Assembly: GCA_014898425.1 (NCBI GenBank)
Contig: RCSZ01000003.1
Coordinates: 868,001-932,000, forward strand
Source: Botryotinia globosa
Taxonomy: Eukaryota; Ascomycota; Leotiomycetes; Helotiales; Sclerotiniaceae
Length of the DNA stretch: 64,000 nt
Direction of reading: 5' to 3'
Positions 34,618 to 46,801 of this stretch are shown here, in pieces (the stretch's first letter is position 1; every line of letters starts with the position of its first letter). Both the position numbers and the translations under genes were made by a program. Below the pieces are notes generated by a model, which was not told where the DNA came from, searched no databases, and saw nothing but the letters and a program-made list of their open reading frames with translations.

Positions 34618-37600
34618 TGTATGGGTTTGGTTTGTGGGGTTGGAATGGAAGGAATGTTTTATGGTTGATGTTTGATGGTTAATGTTTGATGGTTAATGTT
34701 TGATGTTTGAATGTTTGAATGTTTGAATGGTAGGGTTGGGAATATAGTATGGGAGGGTGGGGATGGAAATGGAAATGGAAATGGAAATGGAGGAGGGGGT
34801 GGAAAATGGCTTGGGTTGGTCTGCTTTTTCTTTTACTACCTGGTTTGAGTAATTGTCGAGAGAGGAATTGGGCGGTCGGAGGATTGGTTGTCGAGTTGCT
34901 TGGGTGGGTGGGTGGAATTACTGATGCTTTTGAAGGTGATTGACGTTGCGAATTGTAGATTTTAATGTGTGTTTTTTGAGGGGGGATCTGAGGTTTTGTC
35001 TCAATTTTTTGGTTTCCTCGATTATGGGAGATTTCTCGTGATTTTCTGGGTCGGTCGAGATATGGAGTGTTATTATTTTGCATGGTAATACCTGGGAATG
35101 GATGATAGGTGTGGTCGTCTGGAATATGGACAGCCGATGTTTTGTTGGGAGTACTGAATCGAGTCGAGTCGAGTCTGGATACGATGGGTTGAGCGTGTGT
35201 ATGCCAAGATACCATGGCGTCAAAAGATGCAGTAGCATGCATGGTTCATTGCGGATGGAAAGCTACAGAGCGAGTTCGAGTGTCTATTAGTCTGGATCCT
35301 GGATTGTTTTGTAGGACTTGAAAGAGGAGTCAGCTCTAGATGATATACTAGATCAAGTCTGGGAATCGGTTGCGGGATGTGAATATCTAGTGTTGTCATC
35401 TATTTCCTAAACCTAAGGAGGGGGGGTCTTGTTTCGATTGTTCAGAGATCACACGTGGATATGTCGTTCGATTGGTCGTCCATGTCCTTTTGCACGCTCG
35501 GCTTGTTTAACAAAAGCACCCCTTTTCGCATTATTAGTGTGCTCTTGTAGATACAACATCCTCAATATCTCAGTCTTGGGTTTTCTCGTTCCACGATACC
35601 TGCAAGATAAAAGCTACAACCATCCAGTAACCAGACAAAATAAAGGTCGTCAATGTTGATGAGTCTCAATTTGACCAGATTACCTTTGGGTTAGAACTAT
35701 GGCGTTTTTTTGGAGCTCAAGTACTACCCGATCTCAAGAATGAAATTGGAACAGGTGGGTTTGCTAATACTCACAACTGGTTGGAGATACATTGAGTTCC
35801 CAAGTCAGGCTGGTTGGGTTGTTGACGACGTCTCCTATCTGTCGCTTCTGACGTTTTACGCAATGTTTTGATGTCATATAAAGGGTGCGGTTACCGGCTA
35901 TTGTTGAAGCAGTAGGCAAGGTCTGTAAATGTGATAGCTAAGTCGGGGTCAGTGTATATTGAGAGTTTTCATGGGGTAACAACGTATGTACTGTAGAAAA
36001 GGTAGGAATATACTCACTAAAAAACCTTAGAGCAACGTAGCAGATGAAACTTTTGCGGGGGTTGCGACCAGAAACACGGTCTATGTGCACGTATTCCGGA
36101 AGATGTCAGCTTTGAACAAGCAGCACTTCTTGGTGTTGGGATCATTAGCATTGAGCAATTTTCTTTGCCAATCACTTGGGTTTCCATTGTCGCCACAGAA
36201 AATTCTCTCGTTGGTGACTTTACTCATTTATGGAGAGAGTAATACAACAGCAATGTGTGTCATTCGATCTGTCAAACTGTAAGATATTAATGGATATACT
36301 TTTTCCTAAAACAACATAAAAAGCTAACAAAAGAAGTGAAGCTTCAGAGCGACCGCTCTGTCTACTGCTAGCCCGAAAATTATCTAGCTAGTTGAAGTCT
36401 CGGCGCCGATATGGTTTTGATCACACTAAACCCGACTGTAGACAAACAATCAGATCTTAGATAAACAATACTCTTCAATGTTTGATTTGTTCGATGCCAA
36501 GTTAGGAAATCTGCGCGGAAGCACTGTCGAATAATGCATAGTTAGATTTCCACCTTACGGCTCTCTTGTCTGTAGAAACACTTGCTTGGAAATATGTCAA
36601 TGTAAGGCACATCTTGTATATACTGTTGGCGGAGAAAGTTTTCGGGAATTTTGAATGAATCATCCGGCGATGGAGAAGGATTGTGAGTTTGAGAGGATAT
36701 CTTTTGAGCTGAGTGCGGGATTGGTTGTAGGGGGGATTATCAGATCGCTGTCGGTGGACGTTTATAGAGCTGAATTGGATGGTGTTGAAGAGCGGCGGGA
36801 GTGTCCTTGTATTGGGACTTAGGATGAAGGGACTGCTAGTGTAGGGGAAATGTTTCAACAGCTGATGCTGATGGACAATAAGGCTCGTGCTATGAATTGG
36901 TTGATCGGACTGCAACTTCGGGAACGCTTGAGCGTGAGTGGTGAATTAGAGATGCAGAAGTCTTGGGGAGTAAAGATAATGGTTTTGTAGCTGGTAAGAT
37001 GAAAAATCGGGCTTTTTAAAGGCAAAGATTGAATCTCGACGACGCAAGATGCTAGTTTGAACCAGTGAATATAATGTTGGAGGTAGCTTCGAAAATGATG
37101 TGGATGGACGCAACCTTCAATTCCACCAGGATAGATAATACATGTAATGATACCATATTTCCTCTCATAGTTCAAATAATGAAGTTTTCTGATCATGCTA
37201 TTTCATGTAGATAATTGGATTTGGCGATTTATCTTCTCGTCCAGTTGAGATCCTTCATTTCATACAAGGAATGGTCAATTGCTCGAGGAGTGTTGAATTT
37301 CAGTATGTGGATACAACAATTAAGAAGAGGTCGTGCCAGACTTCATCTAAGTACTATAGTTGAATTGCTACTCTGTCTCGATTTTGTAAGGAGTAGTAGG
37401 TATATATGAAGTCATGCGAATAACTTACTCGAAAGCCCAGCACTTTTGCAGAGACATGTGAATGAATACTTGAACCACAAAGTCTTCATACATGTGCAAA
37501 GAAAAGCGTCAAGAATGAGAAGATGTGCGTTTTATCTCTATGTACAGTGGTTTCACTAAAATCTCTTCGAATTACAAAATTATACATTACTATCAGATTA

Positions 37601-37627
37601 CACGCTCAGTCCTGCTTGAGTATCATC
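33977..37627. other. Gene-less region between convergent genes
   Basis: About 3.65 kb without a supportable gene. It contains a GTAT microsatellite (34539-34622), TGTTTGATGGT-type repeats (about 34660-34730) and a (AAATGG) run (about 34763-34791). Open frames at 36502-36915 and 36855-37196 on the minus strand lack protein-like features. Confidence 0.5.
34539..34622. repeat. GTAT microsatellite
   Basis: About twenty tetranucleotide units of GTAT interrupted by two ATAT units, non-coding. Confidence 0.93.
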
Positions 37628-39776
37628 TCAAGAGCTAGCTTCGGCAAGGATTACATCGGCAGCCTTCTCACTGATCATGTAGATCGATAGTGCAATGTAC
37701 ATGCCCGGAATCTTTGGGAAGACACTGGCATCAACAACTCTCAATCCATCAACACCTCTGACCTTGAAGTTGGTATCCAAGACTGCCATTTCATCATCAT
37801 CAGCTCCAATAGGACAAGAACACGATGCGTGATGTCCCCATGCCTCATCAAGAGCAAATTGCTTGAGATCTTCCTCAGAAGTAATGCTCTCATCTGGCCA
37901 GATACGGGTAAAGGAGCCATCGAGCGGAATGAGGTTCTCGAATGCTTCAATTCCAAATTTCATTCCCTCGTACACAGCTTGGAGATCCTCGTCGCCGCCA
38001 ACACCGGTGTCGAAATAGTTGAACACGATTTCGGGGGTATCACGGGGATCGGCAGATCTCAAATTGACGGTTCCGGCATTGTTGCGCGAGTGCGCTTTGA
38101 GGGTCAACCAAGTCCAGATATTGCGCTTTGCGAGTGCGTGCACGGAGTAGCCGGGGAAGTATCCGTTGAAGTAAGCGGGAACACCTCCGAGGTAGAGATC
38201 TTGGACTCCGTCTGCAACGCTGGAATGTTTAGGATATGCGAGAGCGATGCCGTTGGTAGAGTATCCACCCTTGAGCAAAGGAAGAGTCTCCCACTGTTCG
38301 AGACAGGGATCAGTGCCATTGAGGAAAGTACATTCTTTGAGCAAGGAGAAGTCGGATGTGGAGTTTCCGACAATACCAACTTCGTAACGATCTTGCATGT
38401 TGGTGCCTACACCGGGTAAGTCAACAATAACTGGGATACCGAATTTCTCGAGCTCCGCCTTGGGGCCAACACCGGATAATTTGAGAATTTGAGGTGTGTT
38501 GAATGTACCACCTGAGACGATAACTTCTTTGGTGGCAGTAACACTTCCGTAGGTGCCTTCGGAATCGTCTACGTTTTTGCTTCGGGGATCAGCGCGATAG
38601 AGAGATTTTCCAACAATGAATTCAACTCCAGTGGCTCTTGGTTTAGCGGCAGTAGTGTTGAATTGGACCTTGGTAACAAGAGTGTTGAGTTGCACGTCTA
38701 ACTTGTATTTCTTGGATCCATCCGAGTTAGTAGCATTTGCAACGCTCCAGACAAAGTCTCGAGGAGAAGAACGAGAGTATTCCGGGAACTTCATAGCGAG
38801 AGGAACCTGATACAAAGCATCGACGTGATCGCGATTTGGAGAATCATTGTTGATATCCAGGGCGAGAACCTCAGCCAATCCAGTGACTGTGGTGATCAAG
38901 CTTCCAAGGAGACCCTTGCCCATAGTTGTAGCCGCGGCAATGACGAGCGAAAGAACCTTTTGATCTTGGACAATAAGCTCTGGGTTGGTAACTTCGGTCT
39001 GCAACCAGCCGTCGAAACCATGGCCTGTGACATCTGTGCTGAGGTAGTGACACGATTCAAGCTTTTTGTAGTATTCGCGCATCTTTGATGGTTCCCAGGA
39101 ATCATCGCCGGTTATGTTTTGGATGTATTGCCAATCGGTTTCTTGGGGCAAGATGGTGATCAAAGCATTGTGCTCAGCACATCCACCCAGAGTTCCTGTT
39201 CTTGGGTAAAGGATTCCCAAAGGAGTTGCGCCTAGAATGTTGATCAGCAAGGTCCAGAAAACTCCAACTTAAACTCGACAAGAGGAAACTGAATTACCTT
39301 CAGGTGGATCAAGACCAACATAGAAGTCTCCGTCAGCCGTCTGGTACGTCATCTTCGAGTCTCTTGCTTGTCTGGTCTCATTTGCGTAATGCTGAACAAA
39401 GAAATCCCATCGAATTGGATCATACTCTGAAGCCAAAACATGTAATGCAGGAACTTGCATCTCAATATCATCTCCATGGTCCTCTCCGGCATCAATAAGC
39501 AAGACTGAGTGACCTGCTAGAGCAAGTCTTGCGGCTACAGGAGCACCTCCCGGCCCACTTCCTACTACAACATACTCATACGGATCAAGAGTAATGTTCG
39601 CGGAACTCGATATGGCGTTCGCAGTACGTTGGTGAAGATGCTGATGTGTATGTTGAGACTTGCTACAAACGTGTTAGTCAGCTGCAAGAGTATACTCATG
39701 GAGATTCCGGTACTTACAATGCAGAAGCCGTGAGACTGAAAAGAGCGACAAGGCCCAAAGATCTTTTGGGAAACAT
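37628..39776 (-). CDS. Secreted GMC oxidoreductase (FAD-dependent, AA3-like)
   Basis: A flavoprotein alcohol/sugar oxidase or dehydrogenase, likely extracellular, 675 residues. Minus-strand exons are 39776-39718, 39662-39298 and 39231-37628; introns are 55 and 66 bases. A hydrophobic signal peptide (about residues 1-20) precedes a His-rich spacer. The FAD-binding motif GSGPGG is at 54-59 with Asp77 at the ribose-binding end. GMC signatures include YPRTGTLGG, TFNTPQILKLSGVGP (about 405-420) and the C-terminal VDGLRVVDASVFP. In the active site, WGHHASCSCPIG supplies His609, but the second catalytic position (His or Asn in glucose oxidase-type enzymes) aligns with Tyr653 in FPKIPGMYIALS. That may mark a fungal subclade rather than damage. 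It lies next to a CFEM receptor and a peroxidase in an accessory segment. Substrate unknown; could make hydrogen peroxide. Confidence 0.92.
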
Positions 39777-39883
39777 GGTACCTCCAAATGATCAAATGAA
39801 ACCAAAGAAAATAAAGACAATTGCCAAGGAATGAAGGAGTGACTGTGTGTGTGAGGAGAGATTGTCTACGATGCTGAATTGAA

Positions 39884-39892
39884 CTTTATATA
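39884..39892 (-). promoter_or_regulatory. TATA box of the GMC oxidoreductase gene
   Basis: TATATAAAG on the minus strand lies 108 bases upstream of the start codon, a good TATA position allowing a short 5' leader. Strong TATA boxes are typical of regulated secreted enzymes. Confidence 0.6.
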
Positions 39893-40951
39893 TTGTCGAG
39901 GCCCTCCACTGAACCACTTCTCATGGGAATGTATTCGCAATCTCTCACCCTTCACCCTTCATGATCGTTGATACAATCCCCTGAAGGGATCGCAACATAA
40001 AGGGAAGTGTGAAGATCATTACCAGGTGTTTGGATGGTGGAATACACATTGTATGCTCGCGATACCTTGACCCAACAGTCGTGATGTTCATGAGAAATTC
40101 CCAATACGATTTTGATAATGAAATTCAAAAGTGGAGAAAGGCATAGGGATCAAGCGTTCAATTTCCCAAAACCGGTAGAGATCTAAAATTTGCATACGAG
40201 ATGCTTGTCCTTCCCCTCCCAAAACGTTTCTAGAAGTACATTTTTCCTCGAATTTTAGTTGACACGCCCCGCAACAGCTTGATTAGAGCTTGCATGGGAC
40301 CCCAGACTCTTCAATTTTCGACGTCAATGATTAGAGTAATGATGCGCTAGTTCATCTTGGATGTAAACGCGAATTATAGCCGTAATTACTAAAAGTCCCT
40401 TTTTTGGCAAAATGCCTGACAATCGCTGTAGATCTTCCTCTTTGACAGCTCAACGGTTGTCAAAGCTTCTTTATGGGGGTCGAGAATAAGTCTACGGAGT
40501 AAGCGAATTCTGCTAGCGCAGGGGGGAATTAGTGCCGGGATTTAAGTGTGATGTCAGAGTTAGCGGTGTACACTAGTATGTTGATAAAAATAGATTGACA
40601 AATCAAAGATGAATATATGTAGAGCCTCAGCAATGGAAAGGCTCGTCTGCCAAGAAGATTTGGCCAAGACTGTCTGTTCAAAACGACGAAGAAAAATCCA
40701 GCCCCAAGTGAAGATATTTAAAATATTGAGGTACTGTTGACAAATCAGACCTCGTGCTGTGGGTCATAATTAGATATATACATTGCGTTTGCGTCCTTCG
40801 GGGAGTCTCAGACCCAGTTCAAACGCTTTTGAATTTAAACAAAATTTGAAGGAAAATAATTCTGGAATATTTATCTCATAATGCACGCCGGCGTTTCATA
40901 AATAAACTCCCCAGCCTTCTTTAATAATAAAAAGCCATGAATGTAATGCCT
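39893..40951. other. Intergenic spacer
   Basis: About 1.06 kb between the promoter of the GMC gene and the stop of the CFEM receptor gene, both minus strand. No gene or RNA is visible. Confidence 0.6.
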
Positions 40952-42669
40952 TTAGACAGCGTTGCAATGAGAACTGGTCAAGAACTTTGTGCTTGAAGCA
41001 TCGACGTCATCAAGTGGAATGAAGTCATTCTTCTCGGGCCCCTTCGGCGCTGAAGCTTTAGAGCTCATGAATGATCTCTTGCCAGTTGTCCCGGCAGTTC
41101 TTTGAGTGCTCACTGCGGCAGTTGTCTGTAATTTTGGCATGATCATATTCAATAGAGGTCGTAATGCTGGCAAGCACCCGCAAAATATGCCAACGTGCAT
41201 TTCGAGAGTACTCCAATATGCCGCCGGACTGTAGTCCCCTAGAACATTATTCAGTAAAAATAATCCGGAAAATCAGTGTTAAACTTACAGGTTATGTTTG
41301 TTGTATTGGCAAACTCAATGAGCGCATGAAGTCGTATGATGCTTATTGCAGTAACGCTGTTTATAATTAGCAAACAAGAAGTACCAAATAATTGAAGAAA
41401 GTCTTACAATAGTCCTAAAGCTTAGGGGGCCTGTTAGCAAAATCCTATCGACTGAGAGGCAGATTCAAACTTACAGAACATAAACATGATAGTTATTTTT
41501 TTCGTTGGAGACATGACCAGTTTGGACAGTTTGTTCAGTGGCAGGCCAATGACTATAATATCCAAAACAATATTGAGAATAGAACTTAGCCATCCTTGAA
41601 GATTGATATTGTTACAAGTTCCAGTGTGCAAGCCATCCCATTGATTCCATCCATAGCTAATCGGCCAGCACTGGAAGATTGTTGCTATCACAAAGCTAAT
41701 ACCATAGGCAACAGAAAGTCCGAGTATGCCCCAAACATAATAGATGAAGGGCTTCTCGCGAAAAACTCGAAGGAAAAGAAGGCAGAATGTAACTTTGGTC
41801 ATGGCCATCGCGGCAAGATAAAAACATTCGCCCAGAAGATAGTACTGATTCACGTTAGCTCCTAGCCAATGACTTCTAAATCAGGTGTACAAACAAACAA
41901 AACATTTGTGATTTCATCAGCTGTCAGAGTCCACATATCTTTTCCGAGGCCATTGTTGGCCACTGTGATTTGTATTAGTATGATAATTTAAGCCCGTGAA
42001 TGGTACTCACAAATGACAGAGAAAACAGTTGGAGGGGTTGCCAAAGCCTAGATTACATCAGTTGAGCTCGCACGTTTCTGGATTGAAAGCTGTAGACTAA
42101 CCACGACCGCACACATCGACCAGTCATCCATACCCCATTGCCTTACTTTCAAAGCGGTGGCCAGCAACCGTCCAAAGAAGGCTAGCAAGGCAACACAACC
42201 TCCAATAACACCAATGTACTCGCCATCTTTTCTCCTATCTCGCACCGGCGCGCTACACATGGTCTGGGTAACATTTTTGGTGGCTTTGAAAGGTTAGAGG
42301 TAGCCCAGTGCAGGGGATTTCTCCACTATTTTGAATCTAACTTACTGAAAAGTTCAAAAATAGTGCAGCTTTGCATCGCGCAGAGTGTGATGCTCTCTTG
42401 TAATTCAGTGTTTGTGCAAAGACATATGATATCTGTCGCATCACATCCAGACGTTGGAATAGCTTGTGCCATACATTTTAGCTAGAGGGGCCGTCAGAAG
42501 AGCCAGCAAGAACGAGATACTCAATGAAACTTACCGAGCAGGTCGGGTATGATGCTTGGGCGGCCGCTAAAAGAGAGGCGGACGAACCCCTGGGGATTAA
42601 CGAGGACTGTGCTGTACAAACCATGGTCAAACTGGCCATGACAGCCATAAAATTGAGGGACAACTTCAT
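40952..42669 (-). CDS. CFEM-domain PTH11-like integral membrane receptor
   Basis: A plasma-membrane GPCR-like protein; Pth11-type proteins sense surfaces or host cues in plant-associated fungi. Nine minus-strand exons: 42669-42535, 42481-42346, 42283-42102, 42047-42011, 41962-41895, 41844-41475, 41420-41408, 41356-41289 and 41238-40952; product 431 residues. Introns are 48-62 bases. A signal peptide (1-20) precedes an extracellular CFEM domain with eight cysteines (44, 48, 58, 65, 67, 79, 84, 100). Transmembrane helices follow, including GVIGGCVALLAFFGRLL, GECFYLAAMAMTKVTFCLLF, YYVWGILGLSVAYGISFVIA and SLGLFVTAISIIRL. The NGLGKDMWTL and YSPAAYWSTLEMHVGIFCGCLPALRP segments are hallmarks of this family. 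The C-terminal tail (about 75 residues) is cytosolic. Exon 7 is only 13 bases and bridges the MFMF..SLGLF helix. Each junction was chosen by phase and family fit; ligand unknown. Confidence 0.88.
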
Positions 42670-44454
42670 GATGACTCCTTAGTACCTTTGATCGCGTAAA
42701 TATTAACGATAGTATTAACGACAGTAAAGTACGAAATGAAAGCAAGGAATTCAAAAAGCCAAAAAAACTACAACGAACGCTATCGTAAACTTGGGAGAAT
42801 CTAATTATGTATAAGTGCGTGTACTATAACCCTGCGAATATTAAACAGTATGCCATGCTCCAACAACCTGGAATTTGCAAGCAAAGTGGAACGAATACTG
42901 ATGTCAAAGTTTGTCGTTGATCGGCCCCATAATTTGTTCTGCTTCTAGTCAATGGTCGTGGCCGTCATATCACTTACCTGTTGGAATCCCCGGCATGGTA
43001 AGTCAGTGAGTGGGTTTTGGATAACTATATCCGTAGTTTCGTGTCGACCCCTTGAGGGGATTCTATCCATGTTTCTTGGCAAGATACTGTCTTGGGAATT
43101 TTACCAATCGAGCAAGTACAGTGCCCATCCAGCCAACGAAAAGTAGGAATTTAACCCAACAGTGGTGCGGCATATTTCGAGAAGCTTGAACCACCCTACT
43201 CCCACCCTACTCCATAGATGATTGCCTATCACAATCGGGGAAGTCGAATTGCGACAGAATGTTACGAAACGTTCGAGCTATCGAAATTTTCTAATGGGGC
43301 CGTACTTCATGTGTATCGATAAATTCTCCGAAATTCTCCGAAATTCAAATAGAGGAACTGAAACGTTTGGGAAAACGGTTCACCAGGTTCTTTCTTTCTT
43401 TCGTACCATGAATCCATGATCTACCAATATAGACTTTAGACTTTCGGTCAAACTTAGGTGTATGCTTCCAATTGGCATCGACATGGTTGGGCTGCTTTGA
43501 CCGTTAGATTTTCATTTATTCCATACGATCTTGGGCTGAACTCGGCTCTTGAGAGAATGGATGTGAAGAGTTTTCCCGGGGATTGTGCCATGCTCATTGC
43601 TCAGCCATGTTTGTGGAAGCACAAGCAGCCTTAGAGAGGTTGATGCTAGACAAGGAAGGTATCGTCCAATTGTTTACTAAAGTTGCGTAGGGAGTGAGTA
43701 GGAGGTCGGGAGTTAGATAAACTTTTCCACGACTGTCAGCTGCCGTAAGCTAGTTGTTGAGACCGAAAGTATATCAGTATTTTACCAAACATGTGAGTTG
43801 AAGAATTCAAGAAAAGGAGTAATATGGAGTCTGGTTCATTGGTGCTTCGAAAGTAAGCAAAGTGTAGTTATGATTATTGGGATGTGGTTTTATCGGCGCT
43901 TGGTCATAGTCACATGATTTTAATGGTTATCTTGGGCACATTTTACTATAGCGACACCCAATATTGTAAACCTACCTGAGTAATGTTACATCCAAGATAC
44001 TGGGGTATACTGCTCCTAACTTCCCTATCTGCGAGATCAATCTTATAAGATTTACTCTCTGACCGAAAGATTACCTGCTAGAGTAACCTAGGCCCTATGC
44101 TTGTCAATGAAGGCACTGTCGATCACTTCAAAGTCTGTTGTCGATCCAAATACCGCTCATATGTCTCATTTAAGCCGTGAGGAGTATTTGAGCAATTTGG
44201 ATTCCCATTCTTGCTTGACTACAACTTCCAAGTAGAAGATAATGGATATCCGCGTACACATACCCTTGTTTCCCCGTTTTATCCTCCGGGTTAGGCTAGC
44301 TATTCGAAGTTTTGAACAATATCACTAGCCAGTGGAAAATATCCTATTTCATGATATGTCATGAGTCTCTCATCTAACATTCAATTGTAAAAGATTTGTT
44401 ACATTTCATCGTGTCAGTCGTTCCACTTCACAGTCACTCCTTTAACATTCCAAG
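42670..44454. other. Intergenic region between divergent accessory genes
   Basis: About 1.8 kb that must hold promoters of the CFEM receptor (-) and the peroxidase (+). No gene is supported; short frames such as 42952-43146 and 43222-43419 are not protein-like. Confidence 0.55.
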
Positions 44455-45835
44455 ATGAAGTTTTCGTCGTCCATTCTTTACTTCCCACTTTTGTGTACGA
44501 ATGCCCTGGCATTTCCAACTCTAAACGCATCGCCGAAATCTTTTGAGAGGGCCTCGGGAAATAGCTGGTACGAGGATTTGAAGAGACAAGTTGAGAATCA
44601 CCCGGAAGTCAAAAAAAGATTGTTGGTTGATTCTTTGACTACTCCCATCGATGGTAAAACCGCAGACCTGGATTTCGACTTTGAATATCACTAACAGTAA
44701 GAAAGTCACCGGAGACCATGTATTTGTTCCACCTAACTTCGACAATGGGGACCAGCGAGGTCCATGTCCAGGATTGAATATGCTCGCAAACCATAACTAC
44801 ATTCCTCATAATGGTGTCGCTTCAATGGTAGAAATTATTGCTGGTGTAAATTCCGTATTCGGAATGGGAATCGAGCTCATCACTGTCTTGGCTATAATGG
44901 GAACGGTCGGTGTCGGCGACCCTATCTCACTAAACCCCGGGTTTTCAATTGGAGGCTACACTCCGAAAGTCTCTAACATTCTCGATAATCTTGATGGTCT
45001 TTTGGGAACACCTCGTGGTCTTGACAACGCCCACAACTGGATTGAAGCAGATTCTTCGAATACCCGAGACGACTTGTATGTGACAGGAGACGCATCGACA
45101 ATGAACATGACTCTATTTTTACAAATCGCCAATGGATCCGATTCTGAAGTCATCACAATGGAAGATATTGGAAAACGCGCCGCCGAACGTCTCGAAGTCA
45201 GCATAGCCACCAACCCTTATTTTTACTACGGACCCTACACCGGCATGATTGCACGAAATGCTGGATATGCATTCTCTGGTCGCCTTTTGAGTAACCATAC
45301 AACCGAGAATCCGGACGGAATTATGACTCAAGGATTAATGCGCACTATGTTCGGCGTCTACTCCGAGGATGGAACATATGTATACAAGAAAGGCTGTGAG
45401 CAAATACCCTCCAATTGGTACCGCATTCCTGTCGACTACGGATTAGTACAACTCAACCTGGATATTGTTGCTTGGATGGTAGCAAACCCAACACTAGCAA
45501 GTGTTGGAGGCAATACCGGTGAAGTAAATACTTTCACTGGTCTTGATATCAGTAATGTCACCGGTGGCGTTCTCAATGTCGAGACCCTTTTGGAGGGCAA
45601 TAACTTGATGTGCTTTGCCCTTGAAGTTGTCAAGACATTCGGGCCCAATTCTCTTTCGCCTTTGTTTGCTACAATTGCCGTACCCTTGCAACTATTGACC
45701 GATGCTCTTGATACATCAATCTTGGATCTTGTTGGGTGCCCAGCCTTTGCCGATTTAAGTAAGGATGGAAAATCATTGTTTGAAGGACTTCAGGATACTT
45801 ATCCAGGCGCTGCGAAAAGTGGTGTCGCATTTTAG
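44455..45835 (+). CDS. Secreted heme-thiolate peroxidase (chloroperoxidase/unspecific peroxygenase family)
   Basis: A predicted extracellular heme enzyme that uses hydrogen peroxide to halogenate or hydroxylate organic substrates. Exons 44455-44653 and 44706-45835 (52-base intron, GTAAAA..AAAG, CACTAAC branch site) give 442 residues. A signal peptide (MKFSSSILYFPLLCTNALA) is followed by a pro-like segment. The heme-thiolate motif GPCPGLNMLANHNYIPHNG holds the axial Cys87. The acid-base motif appears as EAD (Glu180-Ala181-Asp182) in HNWIEADSSNTRDD, where classic chloroperoxidase has EHD and many peroxygenases EGD. Several N-x-S/T sites are present. The size fits the long peroxygenase-like class. 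The acceptor after GTAAG was preferred because only it keeps the frame. Family is secure; halogenase versus oxygenase activity cannot be told. Confidence 0.9.
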
Positions 45836-46757
45836 GGGGTAGAAAGCTGTAGTTTGGGTTTGGTGCTTGGACATCATTGTTATAATTATAATTTTAATAA
45901 CTGCAGCATTACACAACTGTTTTATTCTTCTAGAAATGCAGTGCAATCTATCTTCGTCCTTGGAGCTATAGAATTTCTTCGATGTTCAAAAACAAGGCAT
46001 TACAATCTGCTTTGTAAAGGCCGATTTATTCCACCTTGTGCAGTCTATAATGTTGTTACAATGTCAGGTCCAATATCTCATCTTGGTTGCGGGGTTGCAG
46101 TCATGACAGATACAAACAAAGTAAGTAAATTATATCAATAACATCGTATTCTTCCCTTATTTTTGGTCCCTAGAAATTCTCTTAGAAGACATGTTAAACA
46201 TAGCCAATACATGGCAGTGTCAAGTACAGAACTAGTGCTTTCAGTTAGTTTTTCGATAGGATATCTGTAAACACTAATCATTCCGAGATCCAAAATGAAT
46301 CATAGGATCCAGAAAGACTCAGTTTTGATAGATTTTTAAGACAAATTTTCCCGATAGAGCATTTTCTGTAGGTTTGGTGGTTCGACTCTACAACCATCGC
46401 ACGTGACAGCGAAATCCTACAAATTTACCAAATCTGGTACGAGGGCTTGGGACCAGGTAATGAGTGGTTTGCTTGCAAAACTCAGCTTGAGACTCGTAAA
46501 CGGTCTATGTATTGCCATCCTCTTAAAATACTTTACCGGCCTTGGTGGTGAGCACCTCAGTCACGTGCCCATGCACATGCAACTCCTTACCCACACGTTC
46601 TTTAGTCGAGAAATATGTCCAATGGCAATAAAGTTGTATAATTGTATACCGACAGATGGTTTGTTTATTAAACTATCAAGAAAAGTATGCTGCATTCTCT
46701 CAAGTATGTACTGTAGTTCTTCAACTCTGACACTTAATTGAAGTAAGCGCCCACAAG
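45836..46757. other. Intergenic spacer before the transposon
   Basis: The first few hundred bases are probably the peroxidase 3' untranslated region. The open frame at 46403-46741 (112 codons) has no recognisable features and is not called. Confidence 0.5.
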
Positions 46758-46759
46758 TA

Positions 46760-46801
46760 ACCGATATCCCTACATCTTATACAACCCCATATCTTATACA
46801 A
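46760..46801 (+). repeat. Left terminal inverted repeat of the pogo-like element
   Basis: Begins ACCGATATCCCTACATCTT and pairs with 48919-48960. This copy has five substitutions, all toward A or T, relative to the right end. TA precedes it at 46758-46759. Confidence 0.9.

Noticed and set aside
36502..37196. Two overlapping minus-strand frames (137 and 113 codons)
   Set aside because: No ordered composition, domain or splice support; probably chance frames in non-coding DNA.
37829..38419. 196-codon plus-strand frame opposite the GMC gene
   Set aside because: Antisense shadow of a well-supported enzyme.
41845..41894. Reading through or using the GGCTAG acceptor between exons 5 and 6 of the CFEM receptor
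   Set aside because: Those joins give stops or lose the frame. The AATCAG acceptor with a GCTAAC branch site keeps phase and family sequence.
46403..46741. 112-codon frame before the transposon
   Set aside because: No recognisable domain or signal peptide; not distinguishable from chance.
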